From: CALLPQ01 sp964421675 | GTDB taxonomy: Bacteria > Pseudomonadota > Alphaproteobacteria > Caulobacterales > Parvularculaceae | NCBI GenBank assembly: GCA_964421675.1 | Contig: CAYQXV010000035.1 | Span: 1 to 34,721 of the forward strand | Length of the DNA stretch: 34,721 nucleotides | Direction of reading: 5' to 3' | Shown: in pieces, positions 8,191 through 16,635 of the stretch | How positions within the stretch are numbered: position 1 is the stretch's first letter | Layout of the letters: every line of letters starts with the position of its first letter | Translations under genes and position numbers: made by a program | The notes under the pieces: generated by a model | Told to the model about the DNA's origin: nothing | Databases searched by the model: none | Seen by the model: the letters and a program-made list of their open reading frames with translations, nothing else

Positions 8191-9039
8191 ATGCCCATGA
8201 CCAAGCGCTTACTCTATGTTTTTGTTGCGATCTTAACGGGGATCTTATCGCCGATATATAGCGCTGCGCTTGGCGCTGATACTCACGACCTCCCGCAGAC
8301 GGGATCATGCAAAGCGCTTGAGGTTACTGGCAATGGATATACGGTGTGTCGGTTCCACGCCGATCACCATAAAATTCAAACCCATTATCTGGGTAAGGAT
8401 GGGGAACCATTGGGAACATTTTCCAAGCTCGCGTCTCATCTTGATGAAAAGGGCGGCGATCTTACTTTTGCGATGAATGCGGGCATGTATGACAAAACCT
8501 ATGCCCCCGTTGGGTTTTATGTTGAGCACGGGGTTGTTTTGAAATCGGCAAATCAACGCGATGGGCCGGGAAATTTTCATCTCAAACCAAATGGCATATT
8601 TGCCATCATCGACACCGCCACCGACGAAAGTCAGGAGAGGGGGCGCATTGGCGTCATCGCAGAAACCGGTGACTTTTTAGAACGGTACGCGCCTGCGAAA
8701 ATTACATTTGCAACACAATCAGGGCCAATGCTTGTGATTGACGGGCAGATGCATCCGCGATTTTTACAAAACTCAAAATGGCGCAATCGCCGCAACGGTG
8801 TTGGGGTCAGCGCTGATCAGAAAACCATCTGGTTTGTGATTTCTGATCGGTTTGTCACATTTCATGAATTTGGATCGGTGTTTCGCGATCATTTGAAGGT
8901 ACCAAATGCACTATTTCTGGATGGATCAATTTCCAAGCTATTCGCGCAGAATATGGACCGTCACGACCGAGGCCGGTTCATGGGCCCTATGATAGGGGTG
9001 CACCATGACCGCGCCCCCCAATCGAAAGCGCCGCATTGA
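8191..9039 (+). CDS. Phosphodiester glycosidase family protein (DUF2233, NAGPA-like), exported
   Basis: 282 aa. The N-terminus has a signal peptide (LLYVFVAILTGILSPIYSAALGA), so the protein is probably periplasmic. The body matches the NAGPA/DUF2233 fold: NAGMY, PVGFYVEHG, KPNGIFAI, QSGPMLVIDG, RNGVGVS and LFLDGSISKLF occur in the family order. Characterised relatives cleave phosphodiester-linked sugars (the human uncovering enzyme, and bacterial enzymes acting on GlcNAc phosphodiesters of teichoic acids or related polymers). The bacterial substrate here is unknown. It is coupled to the nitroreductase gene by a 4-bp gap; I see no functional link between them. Confidence 0.88.
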   Translation: MPMTKRLLYVFVAILTGILSPIYSAALGADTHDLPQTGSCKALEVTGNGYTVCRFHADHHKIQTHYLGKDGEPLGTFSKLASHLDEKGGDLTFAMNAGMYDKTYAPVGFYVEHGVVLKSANQRDGPGNFHLKPNGIFAIIDTATDESQERGRIGVIAETGDFLERYAPAKITFATQSGPMLVIDGQMHPRFLQNSKWRNRRNGVGVSADQKTIWFVISDRFVTFHEFGSVFRDHLKVPNALFLDGSISKLFAQNMDRHDRGRFMGPMIGVHHDRAPQSKAPH

Positions 9040-9110
9040 TTTTCCGGGCATGAGGTCTACAACTATATGGAAATCGTATTTTCAGTAGACAATCAACGGA
9101 GTGGTCACTG

Positions 9111-9695
9111 ATGAGTGCACAAAGTGCGCGCTACTCGACTGTCGCAATTATCTTACATTGGTTGATTTCGCTATTGATCATCGGCCAGTTGCTGGGCGGC
9201 TTGATCATGACCCGCTTTTTACCCAAAGCCAGCGCGCTCACATTCGAGATTTATCAGCTGCATAAATCGTTCGGGATAACGGTGTTATTGCTGTCGGTGC
9301 TGCGCCTATTGTGGCGACTTGGACATCGCCCGCCCGAGCTGCCCGCCGATATGGCGAACTGGGAACGGGTCAGCGCGCGTATCACGCATATTCTGTTTTA
9401 TGCGTTGATCTTGCTAATCCCGCTTAGCGGATGGGCAATGGTCTCATCATCGCCGCTTAACATCCCCACCTATTTGTTTGATGTCATCAAGCTACCGCAT
9501 CTGCCATTTTGGGAAGATGCCACCAATAAAGCGGCCATCACCAGTCGGTTTGCAACGATCCATGAATATATGGGCTTTTTCACCATTGCGCTTCTTGCGC
9601 TCCATGTTGGGGCGGCGCTGAAGCATCATTTTGTAAATAAAGACAGTGTGCTGACGAGAATGTTGCCAATCGTGCGGCCCCGAAGTGCCAGATGA
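9111..9695 (+). CDS. Cytochrome b561 family membrane protein
   Basis: 194 aa with four predicted membrane helices. Histidines sit in the expected heme-ligating places: ILHWLIS in helix 1, QLHKSFG before helix 2, ITHILFY in helix 3, and IHEYMG with LALHVGAALKHH in helix 4. Proteins of this family pass electrons from quinol, or to superoxide, in the inner membrane. An AACGGAG sequence precedes the ATG. The gene is followed after 64 bp by a YceI lipoprotein; b561 and YceI genes are commonly paired (yceJ-yceI in E. coli), which supports a shared isoprenoid or redox role. Confidence 0.93.
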   Translation: MSAQSARYSTVAIILHWLISLLIIGQLLGGLIMTRFLPKASALTFEIYQLHKSFGITVLLLSVLRLLWRLGHRPPELPADMANWERVSARITHILFYALILLIPLSGWAMVSSSPLNIPTYLFDVIKLPHLPFWEDATNKAAITSRFATIHEYMGFFTIALLALHVGAALKHHFVNKDSVLTRMLPIVRPRSAR

Positions 9696-9759
9696 AATGC
9701 CGAATGAACTCTTGGGTAACGCGAATAATAGGCTAAAATGACGTGGCTGAACTGAAACG

Positions 9760-10668
9760 ATGAAACAAACAGTAGTGGAATTGATAATGAACCGATCGCC
9801 CCTCGAATTGTCTATATCGATGCTGGCTGGCCTTAGTTTAATGCTGTCCGCGTGCAGCGGTTCAGACTCTGAAACGCAACCCGGTGACCATCAACCCGCG
9901 GAAAATGCGCGCGAAGATCAATCTGGCGCTGCAGATAACGCGGCACCATCTGAAATATCGGCACCGCCCGCGGCAAGCGCTGCAAATGAGCAAAGTGCGG
10001 CAAGTGAGGCTAGTGATGCAGGCGAGGCAACCGCTTCAGAAACGGCACAGCAAAGTGATGCAGATGCACAAACGGGCGAAAAAGCTGCCCTATCGAGCGA
10101 TTCAGATGGCCAATCAGAGAGCGGTGTGGTAACGCCCGCGCAAAGCGATGCCTCTTCCCCGGCGCCCGCTCCGATTTGGGTCGTCGATTATGAAAACTCC
10201 AGACTGGAATTTACCGGAACCCAATCGGGTAATGAATTTACCGGGAGTTTTAGCAATTTCGAAGCTTCCATTCAGATGGACCCGGAAAACCCGCAAACCG
10301 CCTCCATCGAGGTTGCTATCGTGATGGCGTCTGCGCAGACGGGCGATCGCCAGCGCGATGATTCATTGCCAGCAGCTGAATGGTTTAACGTGGAAACCTT
10401 CCCCCGAGCCAGCTTTACCTCCGATGATATCTCCAAAGTCGGCGAGAATAGTTATGAAGCCTTCGGGACGCTGACCATACGCGAAATCGCAAAACCGGTG
10501 ACGTTGCCCTTTACCCTGGTGATTGACGGTGAAGCGGCCGCCGCTGAGGGCGGGCTGACGATTATGCGCAACGGCTTTGATGTGGGAACCGGTGAATGGG
10601 CAAGCGGGCAATGGGTCGGCCTGGATGTCGCAATCAATTTTGCCCTCACAGCGACCCGGCAACAATAA
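9760..10668 (+). CDS. YceI-family lipoprotein with Ala/Ser/Gln-rich linker
   Basis: 302 aa. The N-terminus carries a type II signal peptide with lipobox LSAC (Cys32), so the mature protein is a lipoprotein. Residues about 35-140 are a low-complexity Ser/Ala/Glu/Gln/Asp linker. The C-terminal about 160 residues are a YceI lipocalin-like barrel (WVVDYENSRLEFTG, GSFSNFEASIQMDPENP, RDDSLPAAEWFNVETFPRA, GTLTIREIAKPVTLPFTL). YceI proteins bind polyisoprenoid lipids. The linker probably lets the domain reach across the periplasm. An internal ATG at 9787 would leave a better-sized signal peptide and may be the true start. Confidence 0.92.
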   Translation: MKQTVVELIMNRSPLELSISMLAGLSLMLSACSGSDSETQPGDHQPAENAREDQSGAADNAAPSEISAPPAASAANEQSAASEASDAGEATASETAQQSDADAQTGEKAALSSDSDGQSESGVVTPAQSDASSPAPAPIWVVDYENSRLEFTGTQSGNEFTGSFSNFEASIQMDPENPQTASIEVAIVMASAQTGDRQRDDSLPAAEWFNVETFPRASFTSDDISKVGENSYEAFGTLTIREIAKPVTLPFTLVIDGEAAAAEGGLTIMRNGFDVGTGEWASGQWVGLDVAINFALTATRQQ

Positions 10669-10755
10669 TTCGGAAAATTTGGGTTGGTGGCGTGCCTAGG
10701 GTGGCTATGGGGCCAGGGCTCTGGCGTATTTGGGGGGGCTTGCATTTTTGCCAAA

Positions 10756-10827
10756 GCAGGCGTACTAGCCTGCAACCGCGCTGGACGATGCCCCGGCTCT
10801 GGTTTTCTATGAAAAGGCATCGCGGAG
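10756..10827 (+). promoter_or_regulatory. Structured rpsO leader, candidate S15 autoregulatory element
   Basis: Two hairpins lie between YceI and rpsO. The first is GCAGGC-gtacta-GCCTGC (10756-10773). The second pairs CGATGCC (10786-10792) with GGCATCG (10816-10822) and ends one base before the Shine-Dalgarno GGAG (10824-10827). S15 represses its own translation through leader RNA structures in several bacterial lineages, and these structures differ by lineage. Position and fold fit such a role; binding by S15 is inference. Confidence 0.45.
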
Positions 10828-10833
10828 AAAAAA

Positions 10834-11103
10834 ATGTCGATTTCCCTTGAGCGCAAAACAGCGCTGATTAAAGAATATGCCACAAAAGACGGCGATACAG
10901 GCTCCCCGGAAGTGCAGATTGCAATTCTAAGTGAGCGCATCACCAATCTCACTGGCCATTTTAAAGATCACAAAAAAGACAATCACTCGCGCCGCGGCCT
11001 GTTGAAAATGGTCTCGCAGCGTCGCCGTTTGCTCGATTATGTGCGTAGTAACGACGAAGCTCGCTACAAATCTATTATTGAGCGACTTGGCCTGCGCCGT
11101 TAA
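10834..11103 (+). CDS. rpsO: 30S ribosomal protein S15
   Basis: 89 aa, exactly the usual family length. The whole protein matches S15: the GSPEVQIAILSERI stretch, LTGHFKDHKKDNHSRRGLL (helix contacting the 16S three-way junction) and RRRLLDYVR. S15 is a primary binder of the central domain of 16S rRNA. GGAG lies 6 bases before the ATG. pnp follows 360 bp downstream in the conserved rpsO-pnp order, separated by hairpins and a terminator. Confidence 0.98.
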   Translation: MSISLERKTALIKEYATKDGDTGSPEVQIAILSERITNLTGHFKDHKKDNHSRRGLLKMVSQRRRLLDYVRSNDEARYKSIIERLGLRR

Positions 11104-11249
11104 TCAATCGCTGACGGTGAACATATAGGGCGACCAATTGGTTGCTTGTTAAATTGGGCGAAAATTGCAATCCGGCTATTTTCGCATTGCCCCAGGCAAG
11201 GGGCTAGGAAAGACTATGCGGCTTAGAAAAGCGCATCTTATAGCAAAAC

Positions 11250-11322
11250 AGGGGCACGGGACTTTGCTGCCCCTCAAGAAAATTTTAGTCCGGGTCTTAA
11301 TCGATGGTCGATTGGGCCGGAC
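11250..11322 (+). other. Two hairpins in the rpsO-pnp intergenic region
   Basis: The 360-bp spacer between rpsO and pnp holds AGGGGCA/TGCCCCT (11250-11274) and a two-tier stem, GTCCGG (11288-11293) with CCGGAC (11317-11322) enclosing AATCGA-tgg-TCGATT (11299-11313). In enterobacteria the pnp leader folds into a stem cut by RNase III, and PNPase then represses its own translation. These hairpins are candidates for an equivalent element, or for processing sites of a read-through transcript. Confidence 0.45.
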
Positions 11323-11359
11323 CTTCTCAGTGTCACTACAAAAATTGCAATTTAACAAA

Positions 11360-11389
11360 CCGCGGCGGTCATCCGTTCGCGGATTTTTT
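11360..11389 (+). terminator. Terminator or attenuator between rpsO and pnp
   Basis: CCGCG (11360-11364) pairs with CGCGG (11378-11382), with an inner CGG/CCG, followed by A and six T. It is a classic intrinsic terminator about 75 bases before the pnp start. It would end rpsO transcripts, leaving pnp to partial read-through or to its own promoter in the short remaining spacer. Confidence 0.75.
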
Positions 11390-11463
11390 GCATGACTTAA
11401 CGGGCACTGAATTGACTAGCGATTGCGCAATACGGCGCGATCGTCCTTACGAAAGAAAAATAT

Positions 11464-13584
11464 ATGTTTGATATTACAAAAAAATCCATGGAATGGGGCG
11501 GGCGCACGCTAACCCTTGAAACAGGAAGAATTGCTCGCCAGGCCGACGGTGCCGTTGTTGCGACTTATGGCGAGACAAGCGTTCTTGCCACCGTGGTTGG
11601 GGCAAAAAAAGCCAACCCGGATTTCGATTTTTTCCCGCTTACTGTTCACTATCAGGAAAAATACTATGCTGCGGGCCGTATCCCCGGTGGATATTTTAAA
11701 CGCGAAGGCCGGCCAACTGAAAAAGAAACGCTGACATCGCGCCTGATTGACCGCCCGATCCGTCCGCTTTTTGCGCCCGGATTTAAAAATGAAGTTCAGG
11801 TTGTTGCAACCGTTCTGTCCCATGATGGCGAGAATGATAGCGACATTGTTGCAATGATTGCGGTTTCCGCCGCGCTAACTGTTTCCGGCATTCCGTTCCT
11901 CGGGCCAATTGGCTCGGCGCGTGTTGCCTATAAAGATGGCGACTACACCCTAAACCCTGCGATTGACGATCTGCCTGATAGCGATCTTGATCTGGTCATG
12001 GCCGGTACGGCCGATGCAGTGATGATGGTGGAATCAGAGGCGAGCGAACTATCGGAAGATGTTATGCTTGGCGCTGTGATGTTTGGCCATAAAGCGTCGC
12101 AAGAAGCGATCAACTTCATCATCGATTTTGCAGAAGAGAGCGCGAAAGAACCTTGGGACTTCACGCCTCCGGATCAAAGTAGCGAGAAAGAACAGGTCCG
12201 CGCTCTTGTGCAAGATGATCTGCGTGCGGCGTATGCCATCAAGATTAAGCAGGATCGTCAGGAAAAAATCGCTGAAGCCAAATCTAAAGCTGTAGAGGCT
12301 TTATGTGCTGAAGGTGATGACAATGCGATGGATAAGAATGTGCTGTCTGGCGTGTTCAAATCTGTTGAGGCTGATATTGTTCGCGGCGACCTACTCGATA
12401 CGGGTAAACGTATTGATGGACGCGATACGCAAACTGTTCGCCAGATTGTTGCCGAGGCCGGTGTTCTGCCCCGTACGCATGGTTCGTCCCTGTTTACGCG
12501 CGGCGAGACACAAGCCCTTGTTGTTGCAACATTGGGAACCGGCGAAGATGAGCAATTCATCGATGCGCTGGCGGGAACCTATAAAGAAAACTTCCTGCTG
12601 CATTATAACTTCCCGCCATATTCAGTTGGTGAAACGGGCCGCATGGGCGGTACAGGTCGGCGCGAAATTGGTCATGGTAAACTTGCATGGCGTGCGCTTA
12701 AAGCACTGTTGCCGAGCCAGGAAGAGTTTCCTTATGTTATTCGTCTGGTTTCAGAAATCACTGAATCCAACGGCTCTTCATCCATGGCAACGGTTTGCGG
12801 TGCCTCTCTTGCGATGATGGATGCGGGTGTTCCAATCCGCCGCCCAGTCGCCGGTATTGCGATGGGCCTCATCCTCGAAGGCGAGCGCTTTGCGGTTTTG
12901 TCTGATATTCTAGGTGATGAAGATCATCTCGGTGATATGGACTTTAAAGTTGCTGGTACTGATGACGGTATTACGTCCTTGCAAATGGATATTAAAATTG
13001 CGGGGATTACGGAAGATATTATGCGCACTGCTCTTGCTCAGGCAAAAGATGGCAGAATGCATATTCTTGGTGAGATGAGCAAAGCACTGACCGATGCCCG
13101 TGATGATTTGGGCGCTTACGCGCCGCGCATTGAGACAATGCAAATTTCCAAAGATAAAATCCGTGACGTCATCGGATCTGGCGGGAAAATTATCCGTCAG
13201 ATTGTTGAGGAAACTGGTGCGAAGATTAACATTGATGATGAAGGGCTTATCAAGATTGCGTCGAGTTCACAGGGTGAAATTGATGCAGCGCGTAAATGGA
13301 TCCATTCCATTGTCGCTGAGCCTGAAGTCAATGAAATTTACAAAGGTAAAGTCGTCAAGGTGATGGACTTTGGTGCCTTTGTGAACTTCTTTGGTGCGCG
13401 CGATGGTCTTGTGCATATCTCGCAGCTTACCAATGGCCGCCCGGAACATACCAGTGAAGTCGTCAAAGAGGGCGACGAAGTATGGGTTAAGCTTCTTGGG
13501 TTCGACGATCGCGGAAAAGTACGCCTTTCCATGAAAGTTGTTGATCAGGAAACTGGTGAAGAATTGAAAAAAGACGATAGCTAA
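11464..13584 (+). CDS. pnp: Polyribonucleotide nucleotidyltransferase (PNPase)
   Basis: 706 aa, full length for the family. The order of domains is RNase PH 1 (about 10-145), the alpha-helical domain (about 145-315), RNase PH 2 (about 320-550, with GRRDIxHG-type GTGRREIGHG and the SNGSSSMATVCG core), a KH domain (about 555-610, IRDVIGSGGKIIRQI) and an S1 domain (about 620-690, GKVVKVMDFGAFVNF). PNPase is a phosphorolytic 3'-5' exoribonuclease of the cytosol and degradosome. It is followed by a strong terminator. Nothing is unusual in the protein. Confidence 0.99.
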   Translation: MFDITKKSMEWGGRTLTLETGRIARQADGAVVATYGETSVLATVVGAKKANPDFDFFPLTVHYQEKYYAAGRIPGGYFKREGRPTEKETLTSRLIDRPIRPLFAPGFKNEVQVVATVLSHDGENDSDIVAMIAVSAALTVSGIPFLGPIGSARVAYKDGDYTLNPAIDDLPDSDLDLVMAGTADAVMMVESEASELSEDVMLGAVMFGHKASQEAINFIIDFAEESAKEPWDFTPPDQSSEKEQVRALVQDDLRAAYAIKIKQDRQEKIAEAKSKAVEALCAEGDDNAMDKNVLSGVFKSVEADIVRGDLLDTGKRIDGRDTQTVRQIVAEAGVLPRTHGSSLFTRGETQALVVATLGTGEDEQFIDALAGTYKENFLLHYNFPPYSVGETGRMGGTGRREIGHGKLAWRALKALLPSQEEFPYVIRLVSEITESNGSSSMATVCGASLAMMDAGVPIRRPVAGIAMGLILEGERFAVLSDILGDEDHLGDMDFKVAGTDDGITSLQMDIKIAGITEDIMRTALAQAKDGRMHILGEMSKALTDARDDLGAYAPRIETMQISKDKIRDVIGSGGKIIRQIVEETGAKINIDDEGLIKIASSSQGEIDAARKWIHSIVAEPEVNEIYKGKVVKVMDFGAFVNFFGARDGLVHISQLTNGRPEHTSEVVKEGDEVWVKLLGFDDRGKVRLSMKVVDQETGEELKKDDS

Positions 13585-13598
13585 TGCCTTCGTCACAA

Positions 13599-13620
13599 GC
13601 GGGATGATTATTGATCCCGC
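13599..13620 (+). other. Hairpin downstream of pnp
   Basis: GCGGGAT-gattattg-ATCCCGC, 7-bp perfect stem, lies 15 bases after the pnp stop and directly before the true terminator. It may protect the 3' end of the mRNA or be a processing site. It has no T-run of its own. Confidence 0.45.
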
Positions 13621-13631
13621 ATAAAAACTAG

Positions 13632-13662
13632 AAAAAAGGTCAGCAAATGCTGGCCTTTTTTT
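13632..13662 (+). terminator. Rho-independent terminator of pnp
   Basis: AGGTCAGC-aaat-GCTGGCCT, an 8-bp stem with one U-G pair, is preceded by A-rich sequence and followed by seven T. It is a textbook intrinsic terminator. Confidence 0.9.
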
Positions 13663-13879
13663 GTGCCTGTGCGCCGCTGAAGGTTAAGTTTTCCAATAAA
13701 AACAGGGTGCAAAGCGCTTTTTCTCAAGTGATTTATGTTTATGCAAACTGTTGCTAACTAAGGCTCCAGAAAATCCCTTATCTGTTGTAAAATACCGGGC
13801 AGAGAATGTGAGAACTGGGCCACAGCAGAATGCGGAAACTAGGCAATAGTTTCGAAACGAGAAGGGGACAAAAGTCGCC

Positions 13880-15832
13880 ATGACAAAAATGATGAAATTA
13901 GAAAAGAGCCTCACGCCGGGCACGGCCCCTGTGAAGGCATTATTGCTATCGACGGCCTTGGTGCTTGCTGGCTGCGGTCAGGGACAATCTGAACGCAGCG
14001 CGCCGCAAACGCCGCCCGTAGAGCGTCAACAAACGCAAGCCCCGCAACCGGTTGTTGATCCAGATACTGAAAATGTTCAGTTCCGTGCGATGATTGATCG
14101 CCATGCAAAAGCGGTGATCTTAAATAGTCCGGAAACAGCAACCCAGTTGGGCCTCGATGAGGACCTTGCGGGGGAAGGGTTCCAGGCGCGCTTTTCCGAT
14201 TATGGTTTTGAATCCGATCAAGTGAAGAAAAGCCAGAACGAGGAATTTCTCCGAGATTTGAAAGGTATTTCTCGCGATATCCTAACCCCGGACAATCGGT
14301 TAACTTATGATATCTTGCGACAATCTTATGAGAGTGCTGCGCGACGCAATCAATTTGCTTTTGGCGGTGCGCGCGCATGGGGGTCAACGGGGCCTTATCG
14401 CATCACGCAATTATCGGGCATTCATCTGAGTTTGCCGCGACTTTTACAAAACGAACAGCCCTTAAAAGAGCCCGCTGACATTGATGCCTATATGAGCCGA
14501 CTTGCTGGCTTAACCGGCGCGCTAGACGGTGTTGGTCAAATGATTTTGGCCGATTCAGATCGCGGCGTTGTGCCACCAGTTTTTGCCCTGCAAGGGGCTA
14601 CCAAATCAATGCAGTCTTTTGTTTCGCAAGATCCGGAAGATCATGTGCTGATGGAGGCGTTTGAGAGCGCCCTGGAAAATATTGAAGGTTTAGACGCAGA
14701 CGCCCGCAACGCCTATCAGTTGCGTGCTGTCGAGATTATGGGGGATGAAGTTTATCCCGCTTTTGATCGTCTGCGAGCGACACTCACCACGCTCATTGAT
14801 ATTTCAGGGACCGGCGTGGGAATTGATCGGCTTGGGGAGCCGGGCGAGGAGTTTTATCTGCATGCGTTAAATTCTTACGGGGCTCAGGGGCGAACCGGCG
14901 AAGAAATCCATGAGCTTGGTCTTGCAGAAGTCGCCCGCATTACCAATGAGATGGATGCTATCTTGGCCAGTGAAGGCTATACAGATGGCAGCGTTGCATC
15001 GCGTATGGATGCGATTGGAAAACGCGCAGATAATCAGTATCCCAATGATGATGCGGGCCGTGCGTTGCTGCTGGCCTCATTGCGCGAGCAGGTTGCCGCC
15101 ATTATGGCGATTTCTGGTGACTGGTTTGGAACATTGCCAAGCCAGGGCGTTGAAGTGCGGCGTATCCCAGTCCATGAGCAAGATTCAGCGGCGGGTGGCT
15201 ATTATACCGGCCCATCGCTAGATGGCACGCGGCCGGGGATTTACTGGATCAATCTGAAAGATACGGCCGATTGGCCAAAATTGTCGCTCCCAACGCTGAC
15301 CTATCATGAGGCGGTGCCGGGGCATCATTTTCAGATTTCATTGCAGCGGGCAATTCCAGACCTTCCGCTCATTCGCAATATGATGGGCTTTTCGGAATTT
15401 TCCGAAGGCTGGGCCCTATATGCTGAGCAGGTTGCTGCGGAAATGGGCTTATATGCCGATGATCCATTGGGCAATCTTGGCCGGCTTCAATCAGAGCTAT
15501 TTCGCGCCGCGCGGTTGGTCGTTGATAGTGGTCTGCACGCCAAACAGTGGAGCCGCGAGCAATCAATTGACTATATGGTCAATGTAACGGGCAATACGCG
15601 TGCCTCCATGACACGAGAGGTCGAGCGCTATGCAGTGTGGCCGGGTCAGGCGACATCCTACAAGCTGGGTATGCTAACGATTGGCGATTTACGCGGCCGC
15701 GCCGAAGAGGCTTTGGGCGATCAGTTTTCTATTGCTGAGTTCCATGACGAAATCCTGCTTGGCGGGGCAATGCCATTGCCCGTCCTAGAGCGCCGGGTCA
15801 ATCAATGGATTGTCAATAAGCAAACGGGTTAA
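13880..15832 (+). CDS. DUF885 family lipoprotein, putative metallopeptidase-like
   Basis: 650 aa. A lipoprotein signal with lipobox LAGC (Cys32) predicts membrane attachment after export. A short Gln/Pro-rich linker leads into a long alpha-helical DUF885 domain. The family hallmark is YHEAVPGHHFQ near residues 475-485, resembling the HExxH zinc motif of M2/M3-like metallopeptidases but with an inserted PG. The downstream SEFSEGWALYAEQ glutamate fits a third metal ligand. Biochemical function is not established for most DUF885 proteins. The gene has 295 bp of upstream sequence and no operon partners on its strand; it converges on birA. Confidence 0.9.
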   Translation: MTKMMKLEKSLTPGTAPVKALLLSTALVLAGCGQGQSERSAPQTPPVERQQTQAPQPVVDPDTENVQFRAMIDRHAKAVILNSPETATQLGLDEDLAGEGFQARFSDYGFESDQVKKSQNEEFLRDLKGISRDILTPDNRLTYDILRQSYESAARRNQFAFGGARAWGSTGPYRITQLSGIHLSLPRLLQNEQPLKEPADIDAYMSRLAGLTGALDGVGQMILADSDRGVVPPVFALQGATKSMQSFVSQDPEDHVLMEAFESALENIEGLDADARNAYQLRAVEIMGDEVYPAFDRLRATLTTLIDISGTGVGIDRLGEPGEEFYLHALNSYGAQGRTGEEIHELGLAEVARITNEMDAILASEGYTDGSVASRMDAIGKRADNQYPNDDAGRALLLASLREQVAAIMAISGDWFGTLPSQGVEVRRIPVHEQDSAAGGYYTGPSLDGTRPGIYWINLKDTADWPKLSLPTLTYHEAVPGHHFQISLQRAIPDLPLIRNMMGFSEFSEGWALYAEQVAAEMGLYADDPLGNLGRLQSELFRAARLVVDSGLHAKQWSREQSIDYMVNVTGNTRASMTREVERYAVWPGQATSYKLGMLTIGDLRGRAEEALGDQFSIAEFHDEILLGGAMPLPVLERRVNQWIVNKQTG

Positions 15833-15860
15833 CGTTTTGTCGCGCACTACCCGTTGAGAA

Positions 15861-16628
15861 TTACGGGCGGAAAAAAATATCGCCAGCGGTTATTTTTTTC
15901 AAACCCTCTTCAGTGCTGAGCTGAAGCTTGCCATCATCATCAATGCCGTCAAACCGCCCGGTTAGTTGTTGATCAGGCAGATTGACGGTGATGGTTGTGC
16001 CGATCCCTTTTGCATGCTCGCACCACACATCACGAACCGTTGCAAATCCGCGCTCTGTCCATAAATCGACCCACATGTGAAAATGATGATCGATTTCGCG
16101 AACCAACATTTCAATTGTTGGGTTTATCCCTAAAGCTTTCAGGCTGGTCGCCGGGTAGGGATTATCTGCCGGATGGCTAACGACGTTAATGCCTATTCCC
16201 ATTATTAAAGCGGGATTTTTCTGTGTACCCACTAACTCCAAAAGAATGCCGCATAGTTTTGCGCCATCACACAAAATGTCATTTGGCCATTTCAAACTAA
16301 GCTGATCTGCGGATTTGCCTTGATCTTTGAGAAGGGTTTCCAATGCGCCAAATACGGCGAGCGCGGCGATAAATGAATATTCTCCTGCCGGGCCCAGTTC
16401 TGGCTTTGGCGCAAAAACAAGTGAGCCCGCAAAATCGCCTTCCTGCATGACCCATCCGCGCGCGCGCCGGCCATAGCCTGCGGTTTGTCGCCGGGCGAGG
16501 ATCCAGTGGGGGAGGTGAGGCTTGGTGTCTAAATATTGCCGCGCTGTTGCAGATGTAGAGGCGCATTCCTCCAGGATGGACAGGCTGGCACCAGAAGGGA
16601 GATATTCGGGTGATGAATCATTGTTCAT
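15861..16628 (-). CDS. birA: Biotin--[acetyl-CoA-carboxylase] ligase
   Basis: 255 aa from the ATG at 16628, which begins 7 bases after the SDR stop; an upstream ATG at 16685 would overlap the SDR gene and adds residues with no family match. It is a group I BirA with no N-terminal HTH, so it is an enzyme only and not a repressor. Motifs seen are ASTSATAR (about 23-30), the biotinyl-AMP loop GRRARGW (53-59), KWPNDIL (113-119), KLCGILLE (124-131) and a C-terminal SH3-like cap (GRFDGIDDDGKLQL). It attaches biotin to the biotin carboxyl carrier protein of acetyl-CoA carboxylase. Confidence 0.93.
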   Translation of the reverse strand: MNNDSSPEYLPSGASLSILEECASTSATARQYLDTKPHLPHWILARRQTAGYGRRARGWVMQEGDFAGSLVFAPKPELGPAGEYSFIAALAVFGALETLLKDQGKSADQLSLKWPNDILCDGAKLCGILLELVGTQKNPALIMGIGINVVSHPADNPYPATSLKALGINPTIEMLVREIDHHFHMWVDLWTERGFATVRDVWCEHAKGIGTTITVNLPDQQLTGRFDGIDDDGKLQLSTEEGLKKITAGDIFFRP

Positions 16629-16635
16629 TGCGGAT

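Noticed and set aside
15850..15867. CCCGT/ACGGG hairpin at the end of birA as a terminator
   Set aside because: Only 5 bp with an 8-base loop, no T-run on the minus strand, and it overlaps the birA stop codon.
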